NCBI GenBank assembly: GCA_903772945.1
Contig: CAICTM010001045.1
Span: forward strand, 1 to 38,986
Origin: Seminavis robusta
Taxonomy: Eukaryota > Bacillariophyta > Bacillariophyceae > Naviculales > Naviculaceae
DNA: 38,986 nucleotides
Direction: 5' to 3'
Under the pieces are notes generated by a model that searched no databases, was not told the DNA's origin, and was given only the letters and a program-made list of their open reading frames with translations. Both the position numbers and the translations under genes were made by a program. The stretch's first letter is position 1. Each line of letters begins with the position of its first letter. This document shows, one piece after another, positions 30,345-38,986 of the stretch.

Positions 30345-31786
30345 CTATTCAACTAGTCCTTCATCATAGGAACCTGATGCAGCCTGGTCACTTGAGGCCT
30401 GCCGAAACTCCACTTGATTTCGAGAATCACTTTCCCCAGGCATTGCATTCGGTTGTTGTTGTTGCTGTTGTTGAGTAGTTTTTCTCGATTTGCTTTGGCT
30501 GGTACTGTCACGAGCAGTCTCCTGATCCTTTTGCAAGCAGGTACAGCAAAAAAAGGTTTTCAATAGCTTCCCTTCAGGGGTCTTCATCATCCTCACCCGA
30601 GCAAAGACGATGTAGTTAAAAGTCCCAGCAGAAGGTTGAAAGACAGAAAATGCAAAGTTATCCAAAATCACATTCCAGGTTCCAGTTGTAAGGTATTTAA
30701 TCACTGAGATGTAGGACAACAGGTAGGTCATTAGAAAAGCAATAGCGTAGCAGATAGCTTGCATGGCCGCTGGAGCAGATTGTGTTAGAAGGGCAAATCG
30801 AAATATCACAAACAACCAAACAAGGGTCTCCAGGAGGGTTTCAACTTACCTGCTTGTGACTTGTGTCGGTCCACTTCAACTAGTGTACGCCGCACTGCCA
30901 CACGACTCCTGGGAACATCACCCATGAAGAAATCAGACACATCACCACTGTTCATGCTGGCTCGGGCACTGCCATGCGGGACCATGCTTTCAGCACTGCC
31001 TCTTGGAGCCATACCTTCAGCACTGAATGGTGGTGGTTGGATCATAATGCTACTTGCTCCATACTTCCGGCTTTTGTTCTCCAATTTCCTTACATTCATG
31101 GTAATGACTACCATGATGCTCATACTCACCAATAGGCAGACCAACGGTGGTGCCATAGCGATGATGAGATGAATCAAAGGGTCAGACCCTCGAATGCAGT
31201 CCTCTCCAGAGCAATCTCGCGGCGCTGACTGAAGGGTGCAGAGATCTGTTTCAGGATTGTAGAGTTCCAATGGAATCGGGTAGATTGCGAGCACGAAAGC
31301 TAGAATCCAAATGAGTGATTGGAGATAAATCTCCGTTTTCTCTAAATCTCTGTCTGTCTTCCTGTAGATAATTATATTCAGATAGTAGATTGATAGAGCT
31401 GCATTCGAAAGGACCGAGGCCTGAATTCCCAATGACATGATAAAGCCTTGAAAGGTACAGAAACCCTGAGAGCCAACATTTCCATACATGTTGTGCTCTA
31501 CATCTGGAGGTGCGGGCCAGGTGCCGAGGAAGTAGGCGAAGCTGTAGAAGATGTCTGCTACTGCCATGGCAAGTAGCATTCGCAAAACCGGCCGACCTTT
31601 CTTTAATCGGTGCTCAGCAACAATTTCTCGAATCATGACATATGAACAAAAAATGGAAAGCAGTGCAAATGGCTTTGGAAGAATGGCAAACAGTTTGGCC
31701 TGCTCTTCTGATTTGTACACAGTAATGATGTCATCTGTTTCATCAGTTCTTTGTGTGATGTTGGCTTCGTTTTCGGTATTGTTCAT
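30345..31786 (-). CDS. 7TM receptor B (paralogue of receptor A)
   Basis: Two exons, 31786-30850 and 30769-30345, with an 80-bp phase 1 intron, give 1362 nt (453 residues). The start is the ATG at 31786. The N-terminus has N-glycosylation sites (NNTE, NIT) and no signal peptide. TM1 (34-56) has ILPKPFALLSIFCSYVMIRE; TM2 68-90; TM3 112-140; TM4 157-176; TM5 205-231; a long Ser/Met-rich third loop (about 232-315) contains a GSAESM/GSARAS-type repeat; TM6 about 316-340; TM7 about 352-378. Cys 110 (TM3) and ECL2 cysteines (DCSGEDCIRGSD) could form the usual disulfide. The C-tail is Gln-rich (a CAACAA run). Its only intron lies at the same codon and phase as intron 3 of receptor A, after KSQAG versus KSLAG. 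Confidence 0.86.
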
Positions 31787-32174
31787 TGCAGTGATACCCT
31801 ACTGTAGGGCTCCACGGAGCCTTGTGAGTTTTCAATGGACTCTGTGATGTCGGCACAGCTGAATGGCACACAAGTTGGTGATGGTTGTGAGGATGCTGGT
31901 ATGGTGCTGCCAGTTCAGTACTGGTGCGAGAACCGGTGGTACCACCAGTACGGTGCTAGTATTGCGAGCGCATAAGTGAGTGGATACAGCGTACGACTGT
32001 ACAGTACTACGAAACACGCAATTTCGAACCCGTGAAGTGGGAAATCTCCAGTATTCTTTTTACACCATGCATGGGGTACAGTTAACGCTCGCTTATTTTT
32101 ATAATCTTATATTTATTCGCTCTATAATATTTATTATATCTCGAGTTCCCCCCCCAGTCACGAGTGACCGTGAA

Positions 32175-32182
32175 TGACGTCA
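32175..32182. promoter_or_regulatory. CRE palindrome TGACGTCA
   Basis: This is the perfect 8-bp cAMP-response element bound by bZIP factors. It lies 389 bp before the receptor B start and 305 bp before the small ORF at 32487. TGACGT-type elements are known CO2/cAMP-responsive sites in diatom promoters. The role here is inferred from the motif alone. Confidence 0.4.
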
Positions 32183-32330
32183 GTACACCCTTCGCAAATC
32201 TCGTAGCAGCAAAACAATCTCTCGCAATCCATCGCAAACGGTCCAATTCAACAGAGACATACGTGTAAATGCCAATGCATGCCAATGCATGCCGATGAGG
32301 TGCCGATGGGAGTTCGCTTGCCTGTCCATT

Positions 32331-32406
32331 CTCTGCCAGTCCGCGCAAATCTTCGTTCGTGGGTTTTTTCATGGTGTTTTCGCGAGATTTGCGCAGAATG
32401 GCAGAG
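32331..32406. repeat. 22-bp inverted repeat (hairpin)
   Basis: The arm 32331-32352 (starting CTCTGCCAG, ending CGCAAATCT) matches the reverse complement of 32385-32406 at 20 of 22 positions, with a 32-nt loop. The embedded motif CGCAAATCT occurs also at about 32191, so three copies of CGCAAATCT-YCG lie within 200 bp. Confidence 0.65.
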
Positions 32407-32486
32407 CGGAGACAAAAACAATTCTCTGAGCAACAAAACAAGTGCAAGCAAACCATAACAATTCCTCCAATCCGACCTAGACCAAC

Positions 32487-32675
32487 ATGAACGGCGCCAA
32501 CATGAACGGCGCCGATTCAACCGAAACGAAGAAGAAAGGAGCGAAGAGGGGACCGAAAGCAGGTTCAAAGAACGATGTAGATAGGTTTGCCAGAGCCTTG
32601 AATATGGCCAGGGCGACAAGGGCTGGCAAACGCAAACGTGATGGCACTCTCCACTCGTTCTTTACTAGTGGTTAG
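32487..32675 (+). CDS. Small basic protein with a PIP-box-like tail (hypothetical)
   Basis: An ATG-started ORF of 62 residues. The first codons come from a 15-bp tandem duplication, giving MNGANMNGAD. The rest is strongly basic (KKKGAKRGPKAG, AGKRKR), and the protein ends GKRKRDGTLHSFFTSG. D-x-x-L-x-x-F-F after a basic run resembles the PCNA-interacting box (Q-x-x-h-x-x-aromatic-aromatic) apart from Asp for Gln. PIP boxes occur in replication proteins and in some transposon proteins. No homologue is recognised, and so short an ORF may be chance or the N-terminal relic of a transposase. Confidence 0.3.
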   Translation: MNGANMNGADSTETKKKGAKRGPKAGSKNDVDRFARALNMARATRAGKRKRDGTLHSFFTSG

Positions 32676-33616
32676 TAGCAGTAACGCTCTATATTTAGAC
32701 ACACTGTTATATTTACTGGATTCCTGAATCCCCCCCTGTATATATATCTGAATGTTGACTGTAGTGGATCGGGTTGCCACGTACTGAGCCACTGTACAAA
32801 ATGGCGTAGCTCGGACGTTTTATGTTGAGTCAGCAGCTTCCAGGTGGAATGTTTTCATAGGCTGGGGATGCCAAAGCTGGATCCATTGCTGTGGCCCCAA
32901 CAACCCAACAACAAACCCCAACAAACTTCGTCTCGTCTGTTGTATCCAAAGCTTCGAACACAAAACAAATAGCAACAGACATGATAATAAATGATACTTT
33001 GCTATGGCTAAATATAGTCGGGACACCGCAAAGTCAATCTGATGCCACCAAAGGAGAAGCATCTAGAATTTTTCGTGTTCTGACAAATCGAATGAATTTC
33101 CCATGTTGACCACATCGAGAGAGCTATCTGGTGAATAACAACAATTCACAGGGGTGACAGGAGTGTCGCCGTGATTGACCGAATGAAAGAGTCCAGTTTG
33201 TGGACATGGCAACAACGGTCAATACGACTCTGGGGAGGATCTCTACGTTCGTGCTTTTACAGATCCACATTGGTGCTTTGTACAGATCCAAGGAATTGCC
33301 CGTTGAAGACCACAACGGAGGTGTCTATCTTTGAGCGAAAGGAATGCAAAGACTTAAACTGCCTGAATGGACTCAAATGAAACCCGGAGCTGAGAACAAC
33401 AACCAACCAACAAACAAACTTCACAATAATGCACTGGTGGCAAACCTGGTTGTTGCCTACAAGACTGTCATTCACATCCACACTCACAAAATCAAGTGTA
33501 TCACCAATGCACCAATTCAAAATTCAAAGGTAATCAATTAAACCCGAAGAAGATACCGGTGGCACAGATGTCAACCCACACCATAGCAACATGCGCAAAC
33601 TTGAGGAAACCAGAGC

Positions 33617-33626
33617 TATATAAAAA
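33617..33626 (+). promoter_or_regulatory. TATA-box-like sequence TATATAAAAA
   Basis: This is a consensus-quality TATA box in otherwise non-coding DNA. The expected start site would be near 33645-33655, just before the hairpin at 33698. No gene clearly uses it. Confidence 0.35.
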
Positions 33627-33697
33627 CTAGAGGAAGCTACAGTTGACATGACATCTGAAGCTAAGAACCTCCTCCTCTCTTCCTCTCTTTCAACTTC

Positions 33698-33718
33698 CCC
33701 TCCCCCGCAGGGGGAGGG
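33698..33718 (+). repeat. Perfect GC hairpin, 9-bp stem with 3-nt loop
   Basis: CCCTCCCCC (33698-33706) pairs perfectly with GGGGGAGGG (710-718 of this kilobase) across the loop GCA. A pyrimidine tract precedes it and TTTCTTTCC follows. The strong stem could block ribosomes or polymerase, or mark the end of a small RNA. Confidence 0.6.
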
Positions 33719-33751
33719 TTTCTTTCCACTTCACTGAATAGAAATTTTCGA

Positions 33752-34069
33752 AACAGGCTAGCTAGTATCACAGACGTGCAAAGTTGTTTCCCCCAATTTC
33801 AACACATCCATTCTGCGCGCCAACCTAGAACTGCAACCGCAATGTCCTTCTTTTGGCTGAAGGCCCAAGACCCAAGCTTGGTCGGTATTTACTGCCGGAA
33901 TTCCGGATTCCGAGCTCCTTACGGTCGTTTTACGGAATTCCATGGAAGGGCAGTTACGGAGTACCGTAATAGGTCGCCGGAATTAAGGGCATGCACGATT
34001 CCGGCAGGAATTCCTAGGATTACGGAGGATTACTCCGGAATTCCAGTACCGTTGGATCGCTAGCCTGTT
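33752..34069. mobile_element. Candidate MITE bounded by 11-bp inverted repeats
   Basis: AACAGGCTAGC (33752-33762) is the exact reverse complement of 34059-34069. Between them, GGAATTCC occurs four times in 150 bp, twice as longer palindromes (CCGGAATTCCGG at 33895-33906 and AGGAATTCCT at 34006-34015 or one base to the right). Like the element at 17004, the ends read CAGG...CCTG. No coding capacity and no clear target-site duplication were seen, so this is weaker than the first element. Confidence 0.4.
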
Positions 34070-34532
34070 CCACATCGCTGAGGCTTTTCGTGCAATTCTG
34101 ACGCCAGATGGTATTCGCTGCAACCTGGCAAAAGAATTGTCTGACGCACCACAGCGTTATGGTTGCTTAACACAGGAGGCTCGCTCGTAACCCACATTCA
34201 TTGGCTTTCAGCCACAACGTAAACTCACTCCGTTCGATCGATCGATCGACAACTGCCATCAAGATGAGATTACCGGTCCTTTTTCCCTTGCTTGCTCTAC
34301 CTTTTGGATGACACAATGATGATAGGCGTCTCCGGCTCTCTCTGCCGGTGCCATGGATATGCGATACGCATGTGTTCGACGTTGATTGGTTTCTTATTGG
34401 ATTTCATTGGATTTCGTGGCTTCCACAAAGCCAACCAACGTCGACCATGTCCGACGCTCCGCGTCCAAGCCCCAGCCACAGTTTCGCAACTCTCGCTCAG
34501 CAGCCCTCAGCCCTCATCTCTCACAAAATTGA
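34070..34532. other. Flank between candidate MITE and transposase remains
   Basis: Nothing beyond short overlapping frames. It probably contains the 5' end of the transposase gene or element. Confidence 0.35.
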
Positions 34533-37500
34533 ATGAGTGCTTCCTTCATTCGTTTTGGTCCCATTGCTGGATTTTTAAGCCCCTTGTCGCAATCGACAAC
34601 AACAACACTACCAACACCAACACGTACAGATCCAACCATGTTCAATCAGCGAAGTGCCTCAGGCCTTTCCCGTGGTTCTCCTTTCCGTGCAGGAGTAGAA
34701 CCGCCCCCACTTCTACCAAGGGAGGATCATTCTTCTTCGGAAGAGGAAGACGAAGCTCCTCCTCGCAAGCCAGCTGCTCGCAAGAAGGCTAAGGCTCCTC
34801 CTGTTTACTCCTCGGACGATGAAGAAGAAGAAGAAGAAGAGCCTCGCAAGATGCCAGCCCGCAAGAAGCCACCTCCTGCAGCTGCAGCCGCCTCCCGTGG
34901 CAGGTCTAGCACTCGCCCCAGTGAAAAGGTAGTGCACGAGTTGGAGATTTTCATGGAGGATCCTGAAACGAATCCAACTGCAACACCAGTTTCCCGTGGT
35001 CGCTCCCTACCCACTGCTCGCAACAGGAACAGTGGTGACAGTACACCTTCAAGCGGCGGCTCTGGCACCAGGGCGTCTAGTCAAGACCCCGCTGCTTCCC
35101 GTGGTGGCTACGACATCTGGACTGATGATTTCGTCCTCAAACAGGAGGTGAACAAATCTGAAGGTAGGACCAAGCGTTGCTGGAAGTGTTTGCACTGCAA
35201 CCAGTTGTTCTCCGGATGGAATGCCACCAAGGTCAAGGCCCACTTGGCCAAGAGGGCTGGACACGACATCAAGGTTTGCCCTGCCGTTCACCGTCCCCAG
35301 CAGAAGGTGTTGTACAAGACTTGCTGGGAAGAGCTCAAGGTCAAGCGTGAGAAGAAGGACAAGCTGGCAAACTTGTATGCTGCGAGTGCGAAATCAAAGC
35401 TAGACGGCACTGTTGATGCGATGGTGGAAAAGAGCAAAGGTCATCGGGCCAGGGCTTTGCGCAAGGAGTCTTCTGGAAGCTCTGGTCAAATGGTGAAGCA
35501 CGTCAAGGGTAGCGGTATCCAGTTGTATTTGACTGCAGAGCCACCTAGTCACCGTGGCGCTTTGGAGATGGATACTCAGTTGTGCGCTTTGGTGGCAGAA
35601 GGTGGCTACGCGCTTGGACTTTTGGATGATCCGAACCTTCATCTTGCGATCAAATTGGCCAAGTCGCTGCCCAACAGCTACAAGCCACCCAGCGCCAGGA
35701 CTTGCGCCAACCAGAACCTGAAGATCCTGTATGACCGCCACTACAATGAAGCAATGGATACTCTCACCAAGGACAGTGAAATCTTTGGCAACACGATCTA
35801 CGGCGATGGTGCTACGGTCAAGAGGATGTCGCTGATGAATATCATTGGTTCCGGCATCCACAACCACTCTGTCGTCTTGGAGATCAAGGATTGTACGGAA
35901 CACTTGGCCAAGGGCGGTAAGAAGGATGGTCAGTATATTGCCGATGCGATGGACAAACACATCATGGCGATGGATCCCGAGGAGAAAGGCACCGTCTATG
36001 CTGTCGTCATGGATGGCGCCTCCAACGTCCAGAAGGCCGGCAAGATCCTATGCAAGAAGTATCCGAGGATGACTTGCCTCCACGGTGCCGAGCATGCTAT
36101 CTCTCTTTTCTTTTCGGATGTAGCCAAGACGGACATTGGAAAGATGCTCATCAAATTTTACCGTGGCGTGTACAAGTGGTTCGGAAGCGGCACACACCAC
36201 AAGATGTACGCCATGTTCATGACTCATTCCCGCAAATACCACGGTGGAAACAAGGTTGGATTGATTTGCTATGCCGAGACTCGTATGGGGGGATTCTTTA
36301 TCGCGCTACTTCGTCTTTCCCGCCACAAGCATGTCTTCAAATCTTTGTTTGCCGATAGCGACTTCCAACGCCTCAAGGGGTCGGACCGTCCACCGAAGCT
36401 GATGACGGATATCTTGGGACACGTTGATTTCTTCCCTATCATCCACTGTATCAACAAGGCCATGTATTGTCCTTTGCGTCTGCTTCGCCTTTGTGATACT
36501 AACGCCCTTGCGATGGACAAGCTCTCCTTCTACTACTGTCAGACGAAGATTCATTTGGAGAAGTACGAGTCCGGCCTTAACATGTTGGAGAACCATTGTG
36601 ATGAACTGCGTGAGCTACTTCAAGAGTATTGCGGTATCAATCGGACGATCCAGGAAGGGCGGTGGGTGATTTCTCAACCGCAAACGATGCTTGCCAATCA
36701 CAGTATTCACGACTGAACTCATCGACTGGATTGGGAGGTCCCGTGCAAACGGGAACAGCCTTGCCATTGACTTTGCCGATATGAACGACGAGGACTTCAA
36801 CGGGATCGAGCTAGATGACGATGACACTGCGGGCATTGGATCTGTTCGTGTTCTTGGCGACAGTGATACCGAAGATGAGCTGGAAGATACGTCCGCCGGA
36901 TCCGCAGTCTTCGGAAAGACGGTCAAGGCCTTTTTCCTAAAGAGAGGCGAGAAACTTGGACATGGTATCGCTATTGCGCTTGGTCTTGTTCTCCTCATCC
37001 CATATCAACAGCATTGTCGGAAATCTCACTTCGGACCCACCGAGACGCCATTTGAGTAACCTCGTCGCTATAACTGTTTGATTGCCTCTTGATTTGCCTT
37101 GCTGCGGACGAGGTAGGAATGGAAGGAGGCGGTCGACTTCTGGGAAGAATTGAGGACTTCCCGCGTCGCTCCGCGCAGGTGAATTCGGCCGGCGTCAGCA
37201 CATTTGGGCGTCACGGGACGTCAACATGAACAAGACTCCGATGTGGCACAAGAAGAATAGCTTGGCCAACACCAAGTACTTTGGCAAGTTTGCATGCATT
37301 GTCACGGCCATTCTCATGGGTATTGGTAACGCCGAACGTGAATGGGGTGCCGTCAAGCACATCAAGTCTGGAAAGCGTTCTCACCTCAGCGGGGAAAAGA
37401 TTGAAATGTTGGGCACGTTGTTTGGTGCAGCCTGCGCCGAAAAAGCCAAGCTTCGACGATTGGTCAAGGCTGGGGAGGAGTGGCGGTTCTTTGACGAGCA

Positions 37501-38007
37501 AGATTTGGAGAGATGCGGTCTGACCAAGTACGGCTATGAGTTAGGTCAAATGGCTGAAAAGGAAAAAAAGGTCCGCATCTACCGTGCTTTCACGGAGGAT
37601 TGGGAGGTCAATCTCATGGATCAAAACACCATTGCGGCAGAGGCCAAGTTTACGGAAGCCTCCCCTTCGGCGACATCTTGTCTGACAAGAAGTACATGGT
37701 GGACAATGACGAAATGGCTTGGCTCCGCCAACGCAAGGCCAATCGCTGGAATATCAAGGCGTGGGATGTGGATCTCCAGAGGACTGACAATGATGCCGAG
37801 GAGTGGTTTGAAATCGACAACCATTTCCATGGCTTGGTTTTCCACTACTACAAGAAGTTCCCTGATCCCAAGATCAAGGTGGTTCTTGAAGGTCCTGACA
37901 GTCTTGATGCCGATGGAGATTGGGACCTATGGATCCCTGGTGGCTTCAACCCCAAAAGCACTGCTGAAAAGCAGACTCCACCCTCCAAGAGGGCCAAGAA
38001 GGGCTAG
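34533..38007 (+). pseudogene. hAT-like (DUF659) transposase, broken by frameshifts
   Basis: The first open frame (34533-36716) has an ATG at 34533, but the ATG at 34638 (ccaaccATG) is an equally good start. It is Pro/Lys/Glu-rich to about residue 190. A BED-like zinc finger follows near 205-250 (KRCWKCLHCNQLFSGWNATK). The DUF659/hAT core comes next: YGDGATVKRMS (Asp about 424), VVMDGASNV (Asp about 491) and CLHGAEHA. Frame is lost near 36690, where a second frame continues to 37059 with an acidic stretch. The C-terminal hAT dimerisation-like block, with NAEREWGAVKHIKSGKR, resumes in the frame from about 37190. A one-base loss near 37648 moves the reading to the frame ending at 38007. Cut-and-paste transposition is the family role. 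At least two or three shifts argue for a decayed copy, unless some are introns. Confidence 0.75.
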
Positions 38008-38778
38008 GAAGCCTCATTTGCCCTCTTTCCTGAAGCTGAATATCCCCCAATGTTGCCTCTGTGCTTGTCAATGGTTGATTGCATGTCTCTTGTTCAGGCT
38101 GTACCTGAAGTTACTGCAGTAATTCCTGTCTAGACAGTAATTACTTTACTTTTACTGCCTTCAGCACTAGCTAGATTACTGACCTATATTACTGCTACTG
38201 AGTAATTACTGCATTACTGCAATTACTGCTCCTTTTACTGAGACCTCACAGCAGTAAGGAATAAACAGTAAATACCAACCAAGGACCCAAGACAGCATGC
38301 AGGCATGTCGGTACGGTAATGCACTTACTTTTAAAAAGGCATTGTTATTACACTACAACATGTCTGATTTGCTTCAACTATTGTTAAATCTGCGTAGGTG
38401 GTCTGATAGCCACTTTCCATCGCCACTCATCAAGACACTACGACTGTACCATGGCGTACTCGAGTGCATACTCAGTATTGTACCGGTGGTACCGGTGCAG
38501 TCACGACCCACTCAGATAACAGCCACAGAACTGCTCGTACATGTAGACTACCGTAGAAACTCATAGCTAGCTAGTCTAGAGCTAGAGTTTCTTTTTCTTA
38601 GAATCTTTGAGGCTTGTTGTTTGGCTATTACCGCAACAGAGGCCCAAAGCCAGAAGGGTTGCGATTGATTGCACCGGATTCTGTTGGACCCCTTCGACGA
38701 GATACCCATAGGAGTGAGGCGCCAGGCAGCTCCATTCGAGAGTCCAGAGCATCTTTTATCCCATATCTGTCGTCCCCA
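38008..38778. other. Intergenic stretch with a TTACTG motif array
   Basis: The first part (38111-38272) is the motif array listed separately. The rest, to 38778, holds a direct repeat TACCGGTG (38481-38488 and 38490-38497) and the 5' flank of the third receptor gene. No gene was recognised. Confidence 0.5.
38111..38272. repeat. Array of TTACTG/CAGTAA motifs
   Basis: Eight TTACTG and four CAGTAA hexamers lie within 162 bp, several joined into longer palindromes such as TTACTGCAGTAA. The array sits 104 bp after the last transposase frame. Subterminal clusters of short motifs are where hAT transposases bind, so this may be the right subterminal region of the broken element. No terminal inverted repeat could be fixed. 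Confidence 0.6.
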
Positions 38779-38986
38779 ATGGTGACCTTTACAATCATCG
38801 ACGAGACGAACACCACCGCTATCCAAGAGATAGCCACAAGTATGCCTTCTTCAGACATGGAAACGACGACAGCAGACTACATGGATTACAGCGAAGAGCG
38901 TGCCAAAATTGGTGCTATTCTTCCAAAGCCCTTTGCACTGCTATCCTTGATCTGTTCGTACGTCATGATTCGAGAAGTTATTGCAG
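38779..38986 (+). CDS. 7TM receptor C, N-terminal part, runs off the right edge
   Basis: The frame opens after a TGA at 38665, and its first ATG is 38779 (others at 38842 and 38857). It stays open to the window edge, 69 codons. The N-terminus is Thr/Ser-rich with a glycosylation site (NTT). TM1 reads ILPKPFALLSLICSYVMIRE, nearly identical to receptors A and B, so this is a third paralogue on the opposite strand. Nothing about its later exons can be said. Confidence 0.82.
   Translation, partial: MVTFTIIDETNTTAIQEIATSMPSSDMETTTADYMDYSEERAKIGAILPKPFALLSLICSYVMIREVIA

Larger units (their letters stand above)
31787..32486. promoter_or_regulatory. Upstream region of receptor B and the small basic ORF
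   Basis: This 700-bp divergent spacer holds a palindrome GGTGGTACCACC (31935-31946), an AT-rich block near 32095-32140, a full CRE site (32175-32182), a repeated CGCAAATCT motif and a long imperfect hairpin (32331-32406). No protein-coding frame is supported. Confidence 0.5.
32676..33751. other. Long intergenic stretch with a TATA-like box and a GC hairpin
   Basis: No convincing gene is present. A TATATAAAAA box lies at 33617-33626. About 22 bp downstream an ATG (33648) opens only 29 codons. A GC-rich hairpin follows at 33698-33718. Together these could mark a promoter for a short or non-coding transcript or a piece of a mobile element. Confidence 0.45.

Noticed and set aside
34005..38128. 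CAGGAATT (34005) and AATTCCTG (38121) as terminal inverted repeats of the hAT element
   Set aside because: An 8-bp match between two flanks of several hundred bases is expected by chance, and the match does not extend inward.

Overview
The window looks like nuclear DNA of a protist alga, most likely a diatom or related stramenopile. Genes are mostly compact, coding exons are long, and introns are short (about 70-110 bp, GT-AG). The gene content combines animal-like families (DM13/DOMON, DEG/ENaC, PARP with WGR and WWE domains), 7TM receptors of the type seen in stramenopiles, and hAT-like transposase remains. The assignment to diatoms is inference. No prokaryotic operon structure, rRNA, tRNA or CRISPR array was seen.

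Layout, left to right: a partial unknown gene leaving the left edge (1-210, minus); a secreted DM13-DM13-DOMON-cupredoxin protein like Skeletor (919-3213, plus); a four-exon giant PARP of about 3367 residues (3470-13814, minus) with more than 20 ankyrin repeats, a ZZ-like finger, WGR, PARP regulatory and catalytic domains, and a WWE domain lying inside the catalytic domain; a SPOUT RNA methyltransferase (14202-15110, plus); a protein joining a HeLo/MLKL-like helical domain to an LRAT/NlpC-like catalytic domain (15289-16644, minus); a 372-bp MITE packed with a TTCAACA motif (17004-17375); a DEG/ENaC channel (17621-19156, minus); a tandem-duplicated sulfotransferase (19682-23605, plus); a SAP/SIM/SWIM/RING protein (24117-25193, minus); and a MYND-finger protein (25638-26602, minus).

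The right third holds two tandem 7TM receptor genes (27965-29644 and 30345-31786, minus) and the first exon of a third (38779 to the right edge, plus). Between the second and third lie a long intergenic stretch with a CRE-like site, hairpins, a small basic ORF and a MITE-like element, and then a decayed hAT/DUF659 transposase (34533-38007). The simplest reading is a local receptor family split by transposon-rich DNA.

No single pathway links the genes. Several could serve sensing and stress (ADP-ribosylation, a possible SUMO-targeted ubiquitin ligase, a cell-death-like helical domain, receptors, a cation channel), but this is only suggested by family knowledge. The strongest novelty candidates are the WWE insertion inside the PARP catalytic domain, the HeLo-like/LRAT-like fusion, and the sulfotransferase whose internal duplication also copied an intron.
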